From positions 930,001 through 994,000 of the forward strand of contig JAMYGW020000009.1 in the NCBI GenBank assembly GCA_025617375.2: 64,000 bases of DNA, written 5' to 3'. The position numbers and the translations under genes are program-made. How positions within the stretch are numbered: the stretch's first letter is position 1; each line of letters opens with the position of its first letter. Under the pieces are notes generated by a model. The model searched no databases and was not told where the DNA came from. It worked only from the letters and a program-made list of their open reading frames with translations. Shown here piece by piece: positions 23,617 to 32,900 of the stretch. Source of the DNA: Acarospora socialis. Taxonomy: Eukaryota > Ascomycota > Lecanoromycetes > Acarosporales > Acarosporaceae.

Positions 23617-24417
23617 AAGAGTTGTTGACAGTTTTTTAGACTGAATTATAAAGAATAATGATTTTGGATATTGTTGAATGCAGACAGTTCTAACTGCTAG
23701 TGTTGAAGTTTTCTCACATTACTACGGAGTACTCCATAAGCTCGACCTTACAGGTCGGTTGATCTTTTTGGATATTGTTGGCCCACCAACTCACCAAAAT
23801 AGTTGAAAAGACCAACCAAGATCTATATAAAACACAGTTCACCCACTGAAATCAAAAATTTTCAAGAAACACATAATATCTCTTGCAGCAATGTATTACA
23901 AACGCATTTGAAAGTCAGTCAACAAGAGTAATGAATTCTTAATGTATTACATATGTATTACTGATTCTTCATAGATGTCAGTTCAAGCTAGCGTGGCCGC
24001 CGCGTCGAGTCAGGGTCGGGTCGGGTCAGGCTCGACAGCCCTGTGCATACTAAATATAGTATATCTAACGCTTATTTATAACGAATCTAGCCCTAAATCT
24101 TTGAATTGAGGCTCAAAATTTTTTAATAATAGTATATATCTTGACCTGGATTGGCACACGGGTCAGGCCAGTCAGAAATTCATGACCCTGACCTGGCCCG
24201 ACCCTGACCCGACGGCCACCCTATATATAGGAAAGATACTGTAAGCGATCTGTGCCGTGAAATAAGAAACCCAGCCGGAGGGCCCTTCGCACTGAAGCAG
24301 CAGATTGCGTCAGGGTCAGAGGACAGTCCCTATTTGTATACCTAGTCACGAACGATCATAAAAAACAAGCTGACATAAGATCTCCGTTCCTAACCAACTC
24401 CCCTACTTTCATCATCA
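23617..24417. other. AT-rich spacer with hairpins and a MITE
   Basis: Upstream of HET gene 1 and downstream of the T5orf172 gene. It holds a small hairpin (CGACCT/AGGTCG, 23743–23757), an imperfect 12-bp inverted repeat (23757–23768 with 23806–23817) and the MITE at 23989–24223. No gene was seen. Confidence 0.6.
23989..24223. mobile_element. MITE-like element with TA target duplication
   Basis: A 231-bp body (23991–24221) is bounded by imperfect terminal inverted repeats of about 40 bp. The left end begins GCGTGGCCGCCG and the reverse complement of the right end begins GGGTGGCCGTCG. Both continue into GGGTCAGGGTCGGG-type repeats. The termini are GC-rich and the interior is AT-rich with no coding capacity. 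TA flanks each end, as expected for Tc1/mariner-type insertion. It is a non-autonomous DNA transposon, and no transposase is present in the window. TIR divergence suggests that it is not recent. Confidence 0.7.
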
Positions 24418-25293
24418 TCAAAGGGTACCAAACGCCATTTCCACTTCGCCGGTGCCACCATCGAAATCAAACCACTCTCTCGCGTTAAGATTGAGAACCC
24501 GCTGGGCCTCAAATTGTCGATGAAGGTTGGCTTCCGCACTCCGCATGTCTGGCACATCTTGCGTTCGGAGGATCTTGAGCGGGTACGGATTGCCCGTCTG
24601 CAGTGTCTGCAAGCGGATCTGCGGATCGAGGCTCATACCAATTTTATAGAAGGTCGTGTCTTGCATGTTAATGAGATAGACGTAACCTTGGCCGTGGGCG
24701 TCGGTCTGCTCACGACGGAGATTCGCTAGATCAGCTTCGATGGCTGGGAGGGTAGGTGCAGGTGCAGGTGCGGGTACAGCTGCTGCTGCTGCGCGTCGTT
24801 CCTCGCCGTCGACTAGGGCTTCGAAGAGCAGAAAGGACTGGTGTTTGGCGGTGACGCGGCGTAGAGTCGACTGGTAATGGGGTTGAGGGATCGGCAGCTG
24901 GCGAAGCTGGTCTTGGAGAGCTGCGTCGGAGGTAAGTGGGCGCCATTCGAACCAGTGGTCGAAGCCCTGCTGCAGGCGAGCCATTATGTCCGCTGGAATG
25001 GGACGGGTCCCGTCTCGTACGGGGCCTTGGCCCAAGTGGCGCTGCCCGATACCCACTTGGACGAAATGACCGCGTCCGCCGTGGCCGTTGCAGAGGAACC
25101 AGATGTACGCTGTGACGAGAGGGTTCGCGATATCCGCCTCGAACTCCGCGCGCACGTTGACGTGCGTCATGGTTCGGGGGAAGCCCCAGATGTGCTGAGG
25201 ATAAAGGTAGTGCCAGTGGTTGAGCGCCCTGGGGCTAATCGTTGTTGCGAGCCCTGCATTTCCAACCCTCACTATGTAATGAGCTCTCGCCAT
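24418..25293 (-). CDS. T5orf172 (GIY-YIG-like) domain protein
   Basis: Single exon, 291 aa, ATG start. The C-terminal domain (about 200–285) has the T5orf172/DUF1766 pattern: GYVYLINMQD, YKIGMSLDPQIRLQTLQTGN, an ANLHRQFEAQR helix and REWFDFDG. This domain is named for a phage T5 protein, belongs to the GIY-YIG nuclease superfamily, and also occurs in fungal proteins such as S. pombe mug113. The N-terminal 160 residues (HYIVRVGNAGL, NHWHYLYPQHIWGF) are unrecognised. An Ala/Pro linker joins the two parts. Whether it is a nuclease is unknown. It lies beside the MITE and HET gene 1. Confidence 0.8.
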   Translation of the reverse strand: MARAHYIVRVGNAGLATTISPRALNHWHYLYPQHIWGFPRTMTHVNVRAEFEADIANPLVTAYIWFLCNGHGGRGHFVQVGIGQRHLGQGPVRDGTRPIPADIMARLQQGFDHWFEWRPLTSDAALQDQLRQLPIPQPHYQSTLRRVTAKHQSFLLFEALVDGEERRAAAAAVPAPAPAPTLPAIEADLANLRREQTDAHGQGYVYLINMQDTTFYKIGMSLDPQIRLQTLQTGNPYPLKILRTQDVPDMRSAEANLHRQFEAQRVLNLNAREWFDFDGGTGEVEMAFGTL

Positions 25294-25683
25294 GTTCGTG
25301 TGGAGATTGATCGTAGACAGATGTGCCGGGCGACACTCTGCTGGTTAAGTCTTAAGGGCATCTCGAAGCTATAACACCATCATGTTACCGCAACCGCGTC
25401 GCAAGACTGCAGAGCAGCGCTCACCCCATTCCCGATCGAGGGCGAGGCTGGGGCTATTTCTGTCTTCTTAGTACGTACAGTACTTGTATGGTAGTTCTAG
25501 ACTGCCAACGTCGAACAATTAAATCTTCGTCAATAGTAAGAGTCAAAGACAACTTCCGATGCCACATCTGAGATTTTCTATCAATATATACAGATTTCGT
25601 TAGACATATGCAGCCGTGCTCCAGATGCCGATTCCATGCCCGACGCTTGCTAGATGCACGACATTTTTCGAACCGCCCACATC
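25294..25683. other. Intergenic, no gene seen
   Basis: Promoter of the T5orf172 gene and 3' flank of AIM25. Nothing else was recognised. Confidence 0.6.
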
Positions 25684-27432
25684 CTAAAACCAGTCTCCAA
25701 TATCGAACCCACCTCCATCACCACCGCCGCCACCTCCTCCACCGTCCCCAGATCCACCCTGTCCACCGCCCCAAGGATTCGAGTCTTCTCCCCAAACATC
25801 CTCGCCCTGTGCGGGAGGTAGATCTTGCGGAGGAGGTGCTTGCCTAGCTCCAAAGTCTCCTGGCGGCGGCTGTCCGGCATCTGGAGACGCATCGCTGCCA
25901 TATACTCCTCGTTGCATAGCCTCGTAGCCCGCCATCGACCCCGCACCAACAGCCGCACCCTCACCGATCCCGCCGGCACCTCTCGCGGCATTACCGACTG
26001 CGCCCGCCGCACCCGCACCTCCTTCCACGGCGCCTCCGGCCGCTTCCCCGGCAGCTGCACCTTCGGCGGTCCCACCCGCGCCGGGAAACCACAGCGGCAT
26101 GAATCCCATCCCACCGGCACCGCTTTTCCGACTGAAGTAGTCGAAATCGACGCTAACGGCGGTGGCGAGCATGACGGCTCTTTGGTCGAGCGTCATACCC
26201 ACCTCGTTGTCGTCATATAGCGGCTCATCCTTTCGACCGGTCTGTGATATCAGATGTCGGGGTTCATCAGCTAAGCCTGCGGCGTCCATCCGCAACGCAT
26301 AAACACCAGTGTCGGTGAAGATTTCCCGACCGAAGCCGGCAAAGTTACGATTCACGGAGCCGAGGAGACGTGAATCGGCGGACAGAAGAGAAAAGTCCCA
26401 GGAAAGGAAGGGTTCGTCGACGTAGGCGAATTGCGTGTACTCCCCAACGTCATCGCTCCCTGCTTGAGACGCGACCTGGAGTTGCTGGGATGTGGAAAGA
26501 GGGAGATCACCCGAAGCGATCCGTCGAGTGCCTAGGTCTGTCTCTGGGTTCGCCGCGGCGTGGTAAAGGAAGAGGTTGTATTTGCGACGGAGCGGCGCCC
26601 ATTGTTGCTGAGCCTCCCCTATGATGCGCATGTCCGACAGAGGTAGTGGCGATACCTGTGCTGACGTCTGGGATACGTTTGTCGACAGAGAGCCAGGGGC
26701 ACTTCCTTGGAGTGCAGTCGAGGTAGAATGGGAGAAGCTTGCAACCTCCAAAGGATCGTAGACGCGAATTCGGGATGAGATCCACGAAAACGGACGATGA
26801 AACTAGAGTAATCAGTAGACTCCTGCAAACAACTTCAATACATGAGCTACTCACCCGCAGCACTTCCTTTTCATATTTGTCGAAGACATGAGTGGTGAAA
26901 CTTCGATGGGTCCGAAACCACTGTCTAGCCATCATATTACCCATCCCAAGCTCTCGCTCGGCCATGTATCCAATATGATTGCCTTGAGGATCCATGATGA
27001 CGTATTTGTTTGCTTGCTCAAACCCTCTACATGCTGATCAACACTGCTTCTTTCCAAGACTCAATAGACCTACAGCATCACGTTCATCAGCTCCAACTGT
27101 CTCTGAACCACAATCGACGAGTTCGCCAGTATCCCAGCTGCAGGGTGTCTCTCGTTGAGAACGCCATTCGGATCTTCCGGTATATGCACCGGTGAGAGTA
27201 GATTGTTCTGGTCGGCACTCGTGTCTCTTAGGGCATCAGAAACTGCATCAACCTTGGAAGACCCTTTGTTGCTGAGGCCTGGCGAGCTTTCGGGTGCTTT
27301 GGGGATACGCGATGGTTGTTGGTGGCGAGGGAAGGTATTGCGTGGCCCTTTGGGCGCCTTGGTTGCATAAGCGGCACGTAAAAGGTGTGGAGGGGGTGGT
27401 CTGAGGGCCTTTCGCAGCAGCATCACATTCAT
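25684..27432 (-). CDS. aim25: Phospholipid scramblase family protein, Aim25-like
   Basis: Three minus-strand exons (27432–27074, 27026–26855, 26802–25684) give 549 aa. The basic N-terminus (MNVMLLRKALRPPPPHLLRA) looks like a mitochondrial targeting sequence. The scramblase domain starts in exon 1 (HPAAGILANSSIVVQRQLELMNVML), runs through GFEQANKYVIMDPQG and ARQWFRTHRSFTTHVFDK in exon 2, and continues FHRPFSWISSRIRVYDP in exon 3. A late FFSLLS-like region, the DDNEVGMTLDQRAVMLATAV segment and a hydrophobic FDYFSRKSG stretch precede a Gly/Ala-rich tail ending in poly-Gly and FDIGDWF. Yeast Aim25 is the homologue; the family's mammalian members are PLSCRs. The role in mitochondrial lipid distribution is inferred from the family. 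Confidence 0.9.
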
Positions 27433-27851
27433 TGTTGTTTGGTTACAACAGTGGCTCGTATCGATGGCAATCGGAGCACCCCGCCAGAAGGTATATGGGA
27501 AGCGGGCTAGGGCTGAAGCTTACTAACCGCTTCGGGCCTCCATACGTCAATGCCCTTAAAGGATGTCTGGAACTCAGGGTTTTACTGCTAGTTGTGTGGT
27601 AACCATACTCCATCTGGCAAGTTTATCTGAAACGCATGATGCCCGCTCACATGTTCGTACAAACGAAGTAGAAAGGCAATTCCCAGTAAAAGACGCCTGA
27701 ATTTGCGCCGCACTCCGAACCAAAAGGCTCAGCTAGGGTGCTGATACCCAGGACCTCTATCCACGTGCCTAAGGAAGACCAGTAATCCCCTTGAACGCCA
27801 GTATGTCTCACCAAGCGCTGAGACCCCATACTATCCCTCACAGCCACGCTA
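27433..27851. other. Intergenic, AIM25 promoter
   Basis: Between LCL2 and AIM25 on the same strand. No gene or repeat was recognised. Confidence 0.6.
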
Positions 27852-28274
27852 TCACAACAGCCCCTTCCTCGCCAGCTCGATCTTCCGTGCCGCCTCCCCA
27901 GCCTTGTAGCCCCCTTTCGAAACACAGACCGCAATCCCATCTCCCAGTTCCACCTTATCCTCAACGTCTGGGAAGGCGCAAGGGCAGTGATGCGGGAAAT
28001 GCACGCACGCAAGCGTTCCGGGGCAGAGGTAGTTTGTGCAATGAGCTGACTCGTGGTCAGTACGAGTTCTTCCGGAAAATGGTGAATGCCGAGGAGACGT
28101 ACCTGCTTCATAGTTCTGCCTATACCATGACGAGTCACTGGCGACGTTCTGCGGCTGTTGTTGCTGGTGTTGGTGGCCGCCGCCCTGGAACATTTGCTCG
28201 AAGAACTGGAACTGAGCGTGCGCGTAGAGCGCAAAGAGAGATGCGACCAATGCTGAATGTATTACAAGCCGCAT
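27852..28274 (-). CDS. lcl2: Long chronological lifespan protein 2 (Lcl2)
   Basis: Two minus-strand exons (28274–28103, 28045–27852) give 121 aa, the usual family length. A cleavable signal peptide is visible ([20 protein letters not shown]). The mature part opens with [12 protein letters not shown] and a His/Gln-rich stretch, then [13 protein letters not shown]. The Cys-rich block [19 protein letters not shown] is followed by [15 protein letters not shown] and [20 protein letters not shown]. Six cysteines could form disulfides, consistent with an ER or secreted protein. Yeast LCL2 is linked to lifespan and ERAD phenotypes, but its mechanism is unknown. It is divergent from the bL27m gene. 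Confidence 0.93.
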   Translation of the reverse strand: MRLVIHSALVASLFALYAHAQFQFFEQMFQGGGHQHQQQQPQNVASDSSWYRQNYEAGTSPRHSPFSGRTRTDHESAHCTNYLCPGTLACVHFPHHCPCAFPDVEDKVELGDGIAVCVSKGGYKAGEAARKIELARKGLL

Positions 28275-28469
28275 TGTGTCGAAGGAAGTTCTCTGCTGCG
28301 CCGAGAAGGCTGTCGATAAGTCACTGCCGCGATGATCGTAAGGCGTTCTTCGAGCTTGAGGCTACGTGACCAGCTTGTAACGGTGACTAAGCAGTTCACG
28401 TTACTGACTAAGCGAAGCGTCAACCCCCGAGCTCCTTTCCAAGCTACCACACGATCCTCGTCACCAGCA

Positions 28470-29270
28470 ATGCTACTACCACGAACAACCGCCCCCTCGC
28501 GGGCGCTCCTCCGCACTCTCAATAAACTCACCACCTCCTCCTCAAGCCCGACTCCCTCCGTCTCCCCAGTCCTCTTCTTCCCAACCACCACCACCCTTAC
28601 CCACACCCAACTCCGCCCCGCCTCGCACGCAACCCAAGGCCGCGCCAACGGCGCCAAAGACGGCCCCGGGAAGCGCCTCGGCGCCAAAAAGACCGGCGAG
28701 CAGTACGTGATCCCCGGCAACATCATCTTCCGGCAGCGAGGGACGCACTGGTTCGCGGGCGACAACTGCGGCATGGGCCGCGACCACACCATCTACGCGA
28801 CGGAATCCGGGTACGTCAAGTACTACCGCGACCCGGAGCGCCATCCGAAACGCAAGTTCATCGGCGTCGTGTTCGATAGGGGGGATGTGTTGCCGCTGCC
28901 GAGGAATGCGGCGCGACGGAGGCGGTTTGGGATGGTGGCTGTGGTGCGGGATGAGGGGGTTGTGAGGGCGGAGGAGGAGGGTGGTGCCGCTGGTGGGAGT
29001 GAAGGTGGGGTCCGGGTTGTGGTGGAGGCGCCGAGGGTTGGGGGAAAGGTGAAGGGAGGGAAGGGGAGGTCAGAGGAGGCGCAGAAGCCTGTGTTGAAGT
29101 TGAGGCCGGGGTATATGTACCGCGAGGCGAACTGGGAGATCGGGAGGGCGGCGGAGAGGGCGAAGGTTAAGGTCAGGACGTATAAGCCTGGGGATCGGTT
29201 TACGGCGTGGCGGAAGACGGTGGCGAGGAAGGCGAGGAATGCGGAGAGGAGGGGTTTGAGGAGGAAGTGA
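28470..29270 (+). CDS. mrp7: Mitochondrial ribosomal protein bL27m
   Basis: Single exon, 266 aa from ATG 28470. An in-frame ATG at 28332 would add 46 residues but lies closer to the LCL2 start and adds no family sequence. A Ser/Thr/Arg-rich mitochondrial presequence precedes the mature bL27 domain at about 52: ASHATQGRANGAKDGPGKRL, then GEQYVIPGNIIFRQRGTHWF and GMGRDHTIYATESG. bL27 reaches the peptidyl-transferase centre of the large mitoribosomal subunit. A basic, Gly/Ala-rich fungal extension of over 100 residues follows, as in yeast Mrp7. The coding strand is C-rich up to about 28870 and G-rich after it. Confidence 0.93.
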   Translation: MLLPRTTAPSRALLRTLNKLTTSSSSPTPSVSPVLFFPTTTTLTHTQLRPASHATQGRANGAKDGPGKRLGAKKTGEQYVIPGNIIFRQRGTHWFAGDNCGMGRDHTIYATESGYVKYYRDPERHPKRKFIGVVFDRGDVLPLPRNAARRRRFGMVAVVRDEGVVRAEEEGGAAGGSEGGVRVVVEAPRVGGKVKGGKGRSEEAQKPVLKLRPGYMYREANWEIGRAAERAKVKVRTYKPGDRFTAWRKTVARKARNAERRGLRRK

Positions 29271-29994
29271 GAGAAGCGTCGTGAGGGGTGGGATGGAAGA
29301 ACTGAGGGGGGAAGGGGTAGAGTATTCGAAGAGAGGGAAGGAAAGGTGTCGGGCAAGAGGTGTCTGTAAGATTAGAGCCCGAGATATCCTATATTATAGA
29401 TAGGTATCATAGTACGGCAAATCGGAACAGTTGAGGCCTCATCTGTAATCGGCTTCTCCTTCTCCTCTTCTCAAACGTTGCTAATGTCTTGCTCTCATCT
29501 ACTGTCGCACTCCCTTTTCCTTGAAGATATCTCACTCAGCTCAGCGCCAGCTTGCCCGATATGCCAGAGGTAAGCTTTCGCCGGACGAGGGCTCGCCAAT
29601 GGAGCGATAACAGCGCATTTTCAAGCTCCATGCCCAGTGTGTTGACAAGATATTCTATTGGTGTCCTCTTCTCCAGAGGAGCATCATGGCCTAGGTGAAG
29701 GAAGCAGAAGAGTGATTCATAATTTCGATTCGACAGTATCAGAGCTAAAAGCTAGATCGTATCTCGACTATTCTAGAAGGGGGATTTGGTACATCTATCC
29801 TATTTAACACGCCATTTTGGCACCAAGCATTTCTTTCTGCGATGCCCGTATGATGCGAAAGCAAATGCAAGCCATGAGCCATGAGGTATGCCTTTCCCCC
29901 CATAGATGCAAGAAGTTGCATGTAAAATCGATCGGGACGAGCGAATAGTAAAAGGCAACAAACTCCCCTCTCTCAAAATTCCGGCAACCAGCAC
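29271..29994. other. Convergent spacer, no gene seen
   Basis: 3' flanks of bL27m (+) and CRB2 (-). An ATGCCAGAG followed by a good GTAAGC donor at about 29569 leads only to a seven-codon spliced frame and was not called. Confidence 0.5.
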
Positions 29995-32900
29995 TCACTC
30001 ATCATCTATCAACTGTCCCGAAATAAGGCTCTGAACCACAAACTCATTACCCACAACCCTCGTCCTTCGCCCTCCGGCTTCATCATCTCCCCCGCGCTCC
30101 GCACCATCCTCGCCAAAGAGCACCTTCTCAGCCCTCTCCTTCTTCCCATCAACATACACCAGATCCCACCTCTCGCCGCTCGCCTCCGACTCCGCCAGCA
30201 TCTTCTTCGCGGCGCCCAGATCCAGCGCTCGGGACACTTTACTCGCGCCGAGCGCATACGTGAGGAAGAGGTACGCCTTTCTCGACTCTTCGGCCTTCCC
30301 TCTTCGCATGACCAGCAGGACGGACCGACCGGCGAGGATCTTAGGTCGGTTCTCTATCGTAGCGCTCAGACGTGCCGAGACGGCCGGATACGGTTGTAGT
30401 ATTCGGGAGCGGACGGCGCCGCCTAGGAAGGCGGACTCACCGGATGGGAGGAGGTAGGGCTCCCAGTTCAAGACTTTGTTCTTGGCGATGCAGTCTTCGA
30501 TCCAACGTCCGGCGAGGCAGGGTAGGCCGAGGGCGAGAGCTTGGACATGTTTCTTGCGGCGGGAGTGGCTGTCGGCTATCACGCAGGCGAAGCCGAGCTG
30601 GGCTGCGTGGGGTTTCAGCGACAATGCAGTATCATTACGGATGTCGCGATTCTTGGAAGGAGTAGCAGGCTCGAGGGTGGGGATGTGGAATAGTTCATGG
30701 AAGCCGTCTTGGACGATTCGACCGCCGTTGAGCCTGATGTGTTGGCTGACTCGCTGCTTTTCTTCCTCGTTCTTGCCGTATGTGATTGCGTATACCATGC
30801 CTGCGAATAGACCAGATCCGGTTTGCGTTGTAAGATCGTCCTCTGGAGCCGGAGCGGAAGGCTTGTTTCGAGCAGACCTTGAAGACGTAGTGCTTGGTGT
30901 AGAAGGGTTCTCCGATGGCGTTGTGAGTCCGGAGCGTTGCAGTGCAAACATCGGCGGGTGTGTATACTGTCGATCCTTGAATCGAGACCACATAGTCTGC
31001 GTAAGGTAGACACTGTTCAGAGGCACGCTTATAATCTCTGTATCAGGTGATGGATCCTTGCCCGGGAGGCTTTCTCGCTGCTTCTGATACACTTGAACCG
31101 TAGGATATCCTTGGATATCAGTCATGAGATACTGTGCCGACTGTCTGTCTGCCAGAAGTCCAGCGTTGGAGGGCATTCTGGTACCGGGTGTGGGTTCATG
31201 TTTGTTGTTGAGGCCAAGCACAACATAGCTCTTTGTGCGCATATTTGGCAAATCGACCTTGATATGATCGCCCTTTCGTAGCTCGAGTCTCTTGACACCG
31301 TACGCTCCGAGACTGTCAATAGTGCCATCATCAAAGCGAATCTTGAACCGCCGCTCCTCACCGCCATGAACCCCGATGCATGTCGCAGGATAGTAAGCTG
31401 CGTTTCGCCCATTGAAGTGAGCAAATACTTGATTAGGATGCGTAATGCCAGCAGTTGCTAAGGTCTCTTGCATTGCAGCACGATTTTCCATGCCAGACTT
31501 GCCTTCGGTCGCTGGCTGTGCCGTTACATGTTCATTCTCGTCGGTCGTTGATTTAGCGACCCTTCGGGACAGCAAAGGAGTCGGCTTACGAGTCTTAGAC
31601 CGAAGGCTGGAGGTCGCTGCTATCGTGGCCTCCCTTCCACCTGGCCCAGGCAATGCAGAGATTGCTGCTGTTTCTGTTGCGGCAACGCTCGTTTCGGATG
31701 TGCTGCTTAGCCCTCTCGAAACGATAAAAGGGTCTGGCAAAACGCTTCTACCGACTTGTTTTGCAGGCCCTTCGACTCCAACAGCAGGATGAACGTTGAG
31801 TGTTGGTCTGTCAGCATCCTTCTCAGGACCCTGACTCGGGTGTTGAGACATAGGGGAAGATGAGCTCATCGAGTGCGCCTCTGTTGCGGGCAAGACAAGC
31901 CCACCAACACCCCGTCTCCGCTTGCGCGAAGGCCGTACTGGACTTGATCCGTTGATGGCGGCTTGATACTCAATATCCTGGCTAGTAATCAAAGATACAT
32001 CCATGACATCCTCGCCAACAACATCCGGCAGAGTGGGACTGGCAACCTCTGTAAAGTGTCGTAGCCGAGTGACTTTGGGACTAATCAGCGGTCGAGCAGA
32101 TTCAGATTCTTGGCGACTAGAAGCAGCTCGTGTGGTGTGTGATGTGAGGTGTGTCTGAGCGGTCTCAAAGACGCTTGTACCGTTAGAATGTGGTGCTTGG
32201 CGCCCCGGATTCAGAGCTGGGGCAGTTTGTGAAGGTGCCGAGGATGATGGCCGGAGATTTCCCATGGATTGTTTTGCTGACGAAGTCATTTCAGAGCCGC
32301 CGCTAGGACTCGTCTCAGGAATAGTGCTTCTAGGTGCCTTGGTCTTGTTTTCCGCAGGTCGGATTTTACGTGTCCTATCATCAACCGGTATCGGCGATGA
32401 TATATTGCCATCAGGTGCTGCCACAGGCGTCGTATTTGGAGTTACACCTAAGCCTGCGTTCGAACCCGAGCCATTTATTTTGCGTCTCGCAAGTCCCTCG
32501 ATTCCTGCTGATGATTTCATTTGTCTACTTTGCACGTGTCTGCCGGGTTCGACGATCGAAGAGCTGTTTCCCTCCGCTGTTGGCTCGACCACCGGATCCG
32601 AAGCGAGGTCTAGGATTACCTGCTGGTTGTCATCCCCCCGCTCTGATGAGCTCTCATTAGACAGGCTTGACGATAGAGGGGGTGGCCGTGGAAATGGCGA
32701 GCTGTCATTTTCAGCCAAAGGACCACTGGGTGAGGGCTCTGGAAGAGGATAATTAAGTGGCAAATCGATCTGAGATTGAGGGATGCATGAAGACGATGGA
32801 GGTAATGGAGTTCTGGGGGATGCTGATCGTTGTCTTTCCGATGTCTTCCGCTCTGACTGTGACGCCTGAGAATCTGCGACAGCCACTGTCTGCGACCCGC

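Noticed and set aside
29569-29692. ATGCCAGAG followed by a GTAAGC donor
   Set aside because: Splicing to the only good acceptor gives a stop after seven codons; no small conserved protein was recognised.
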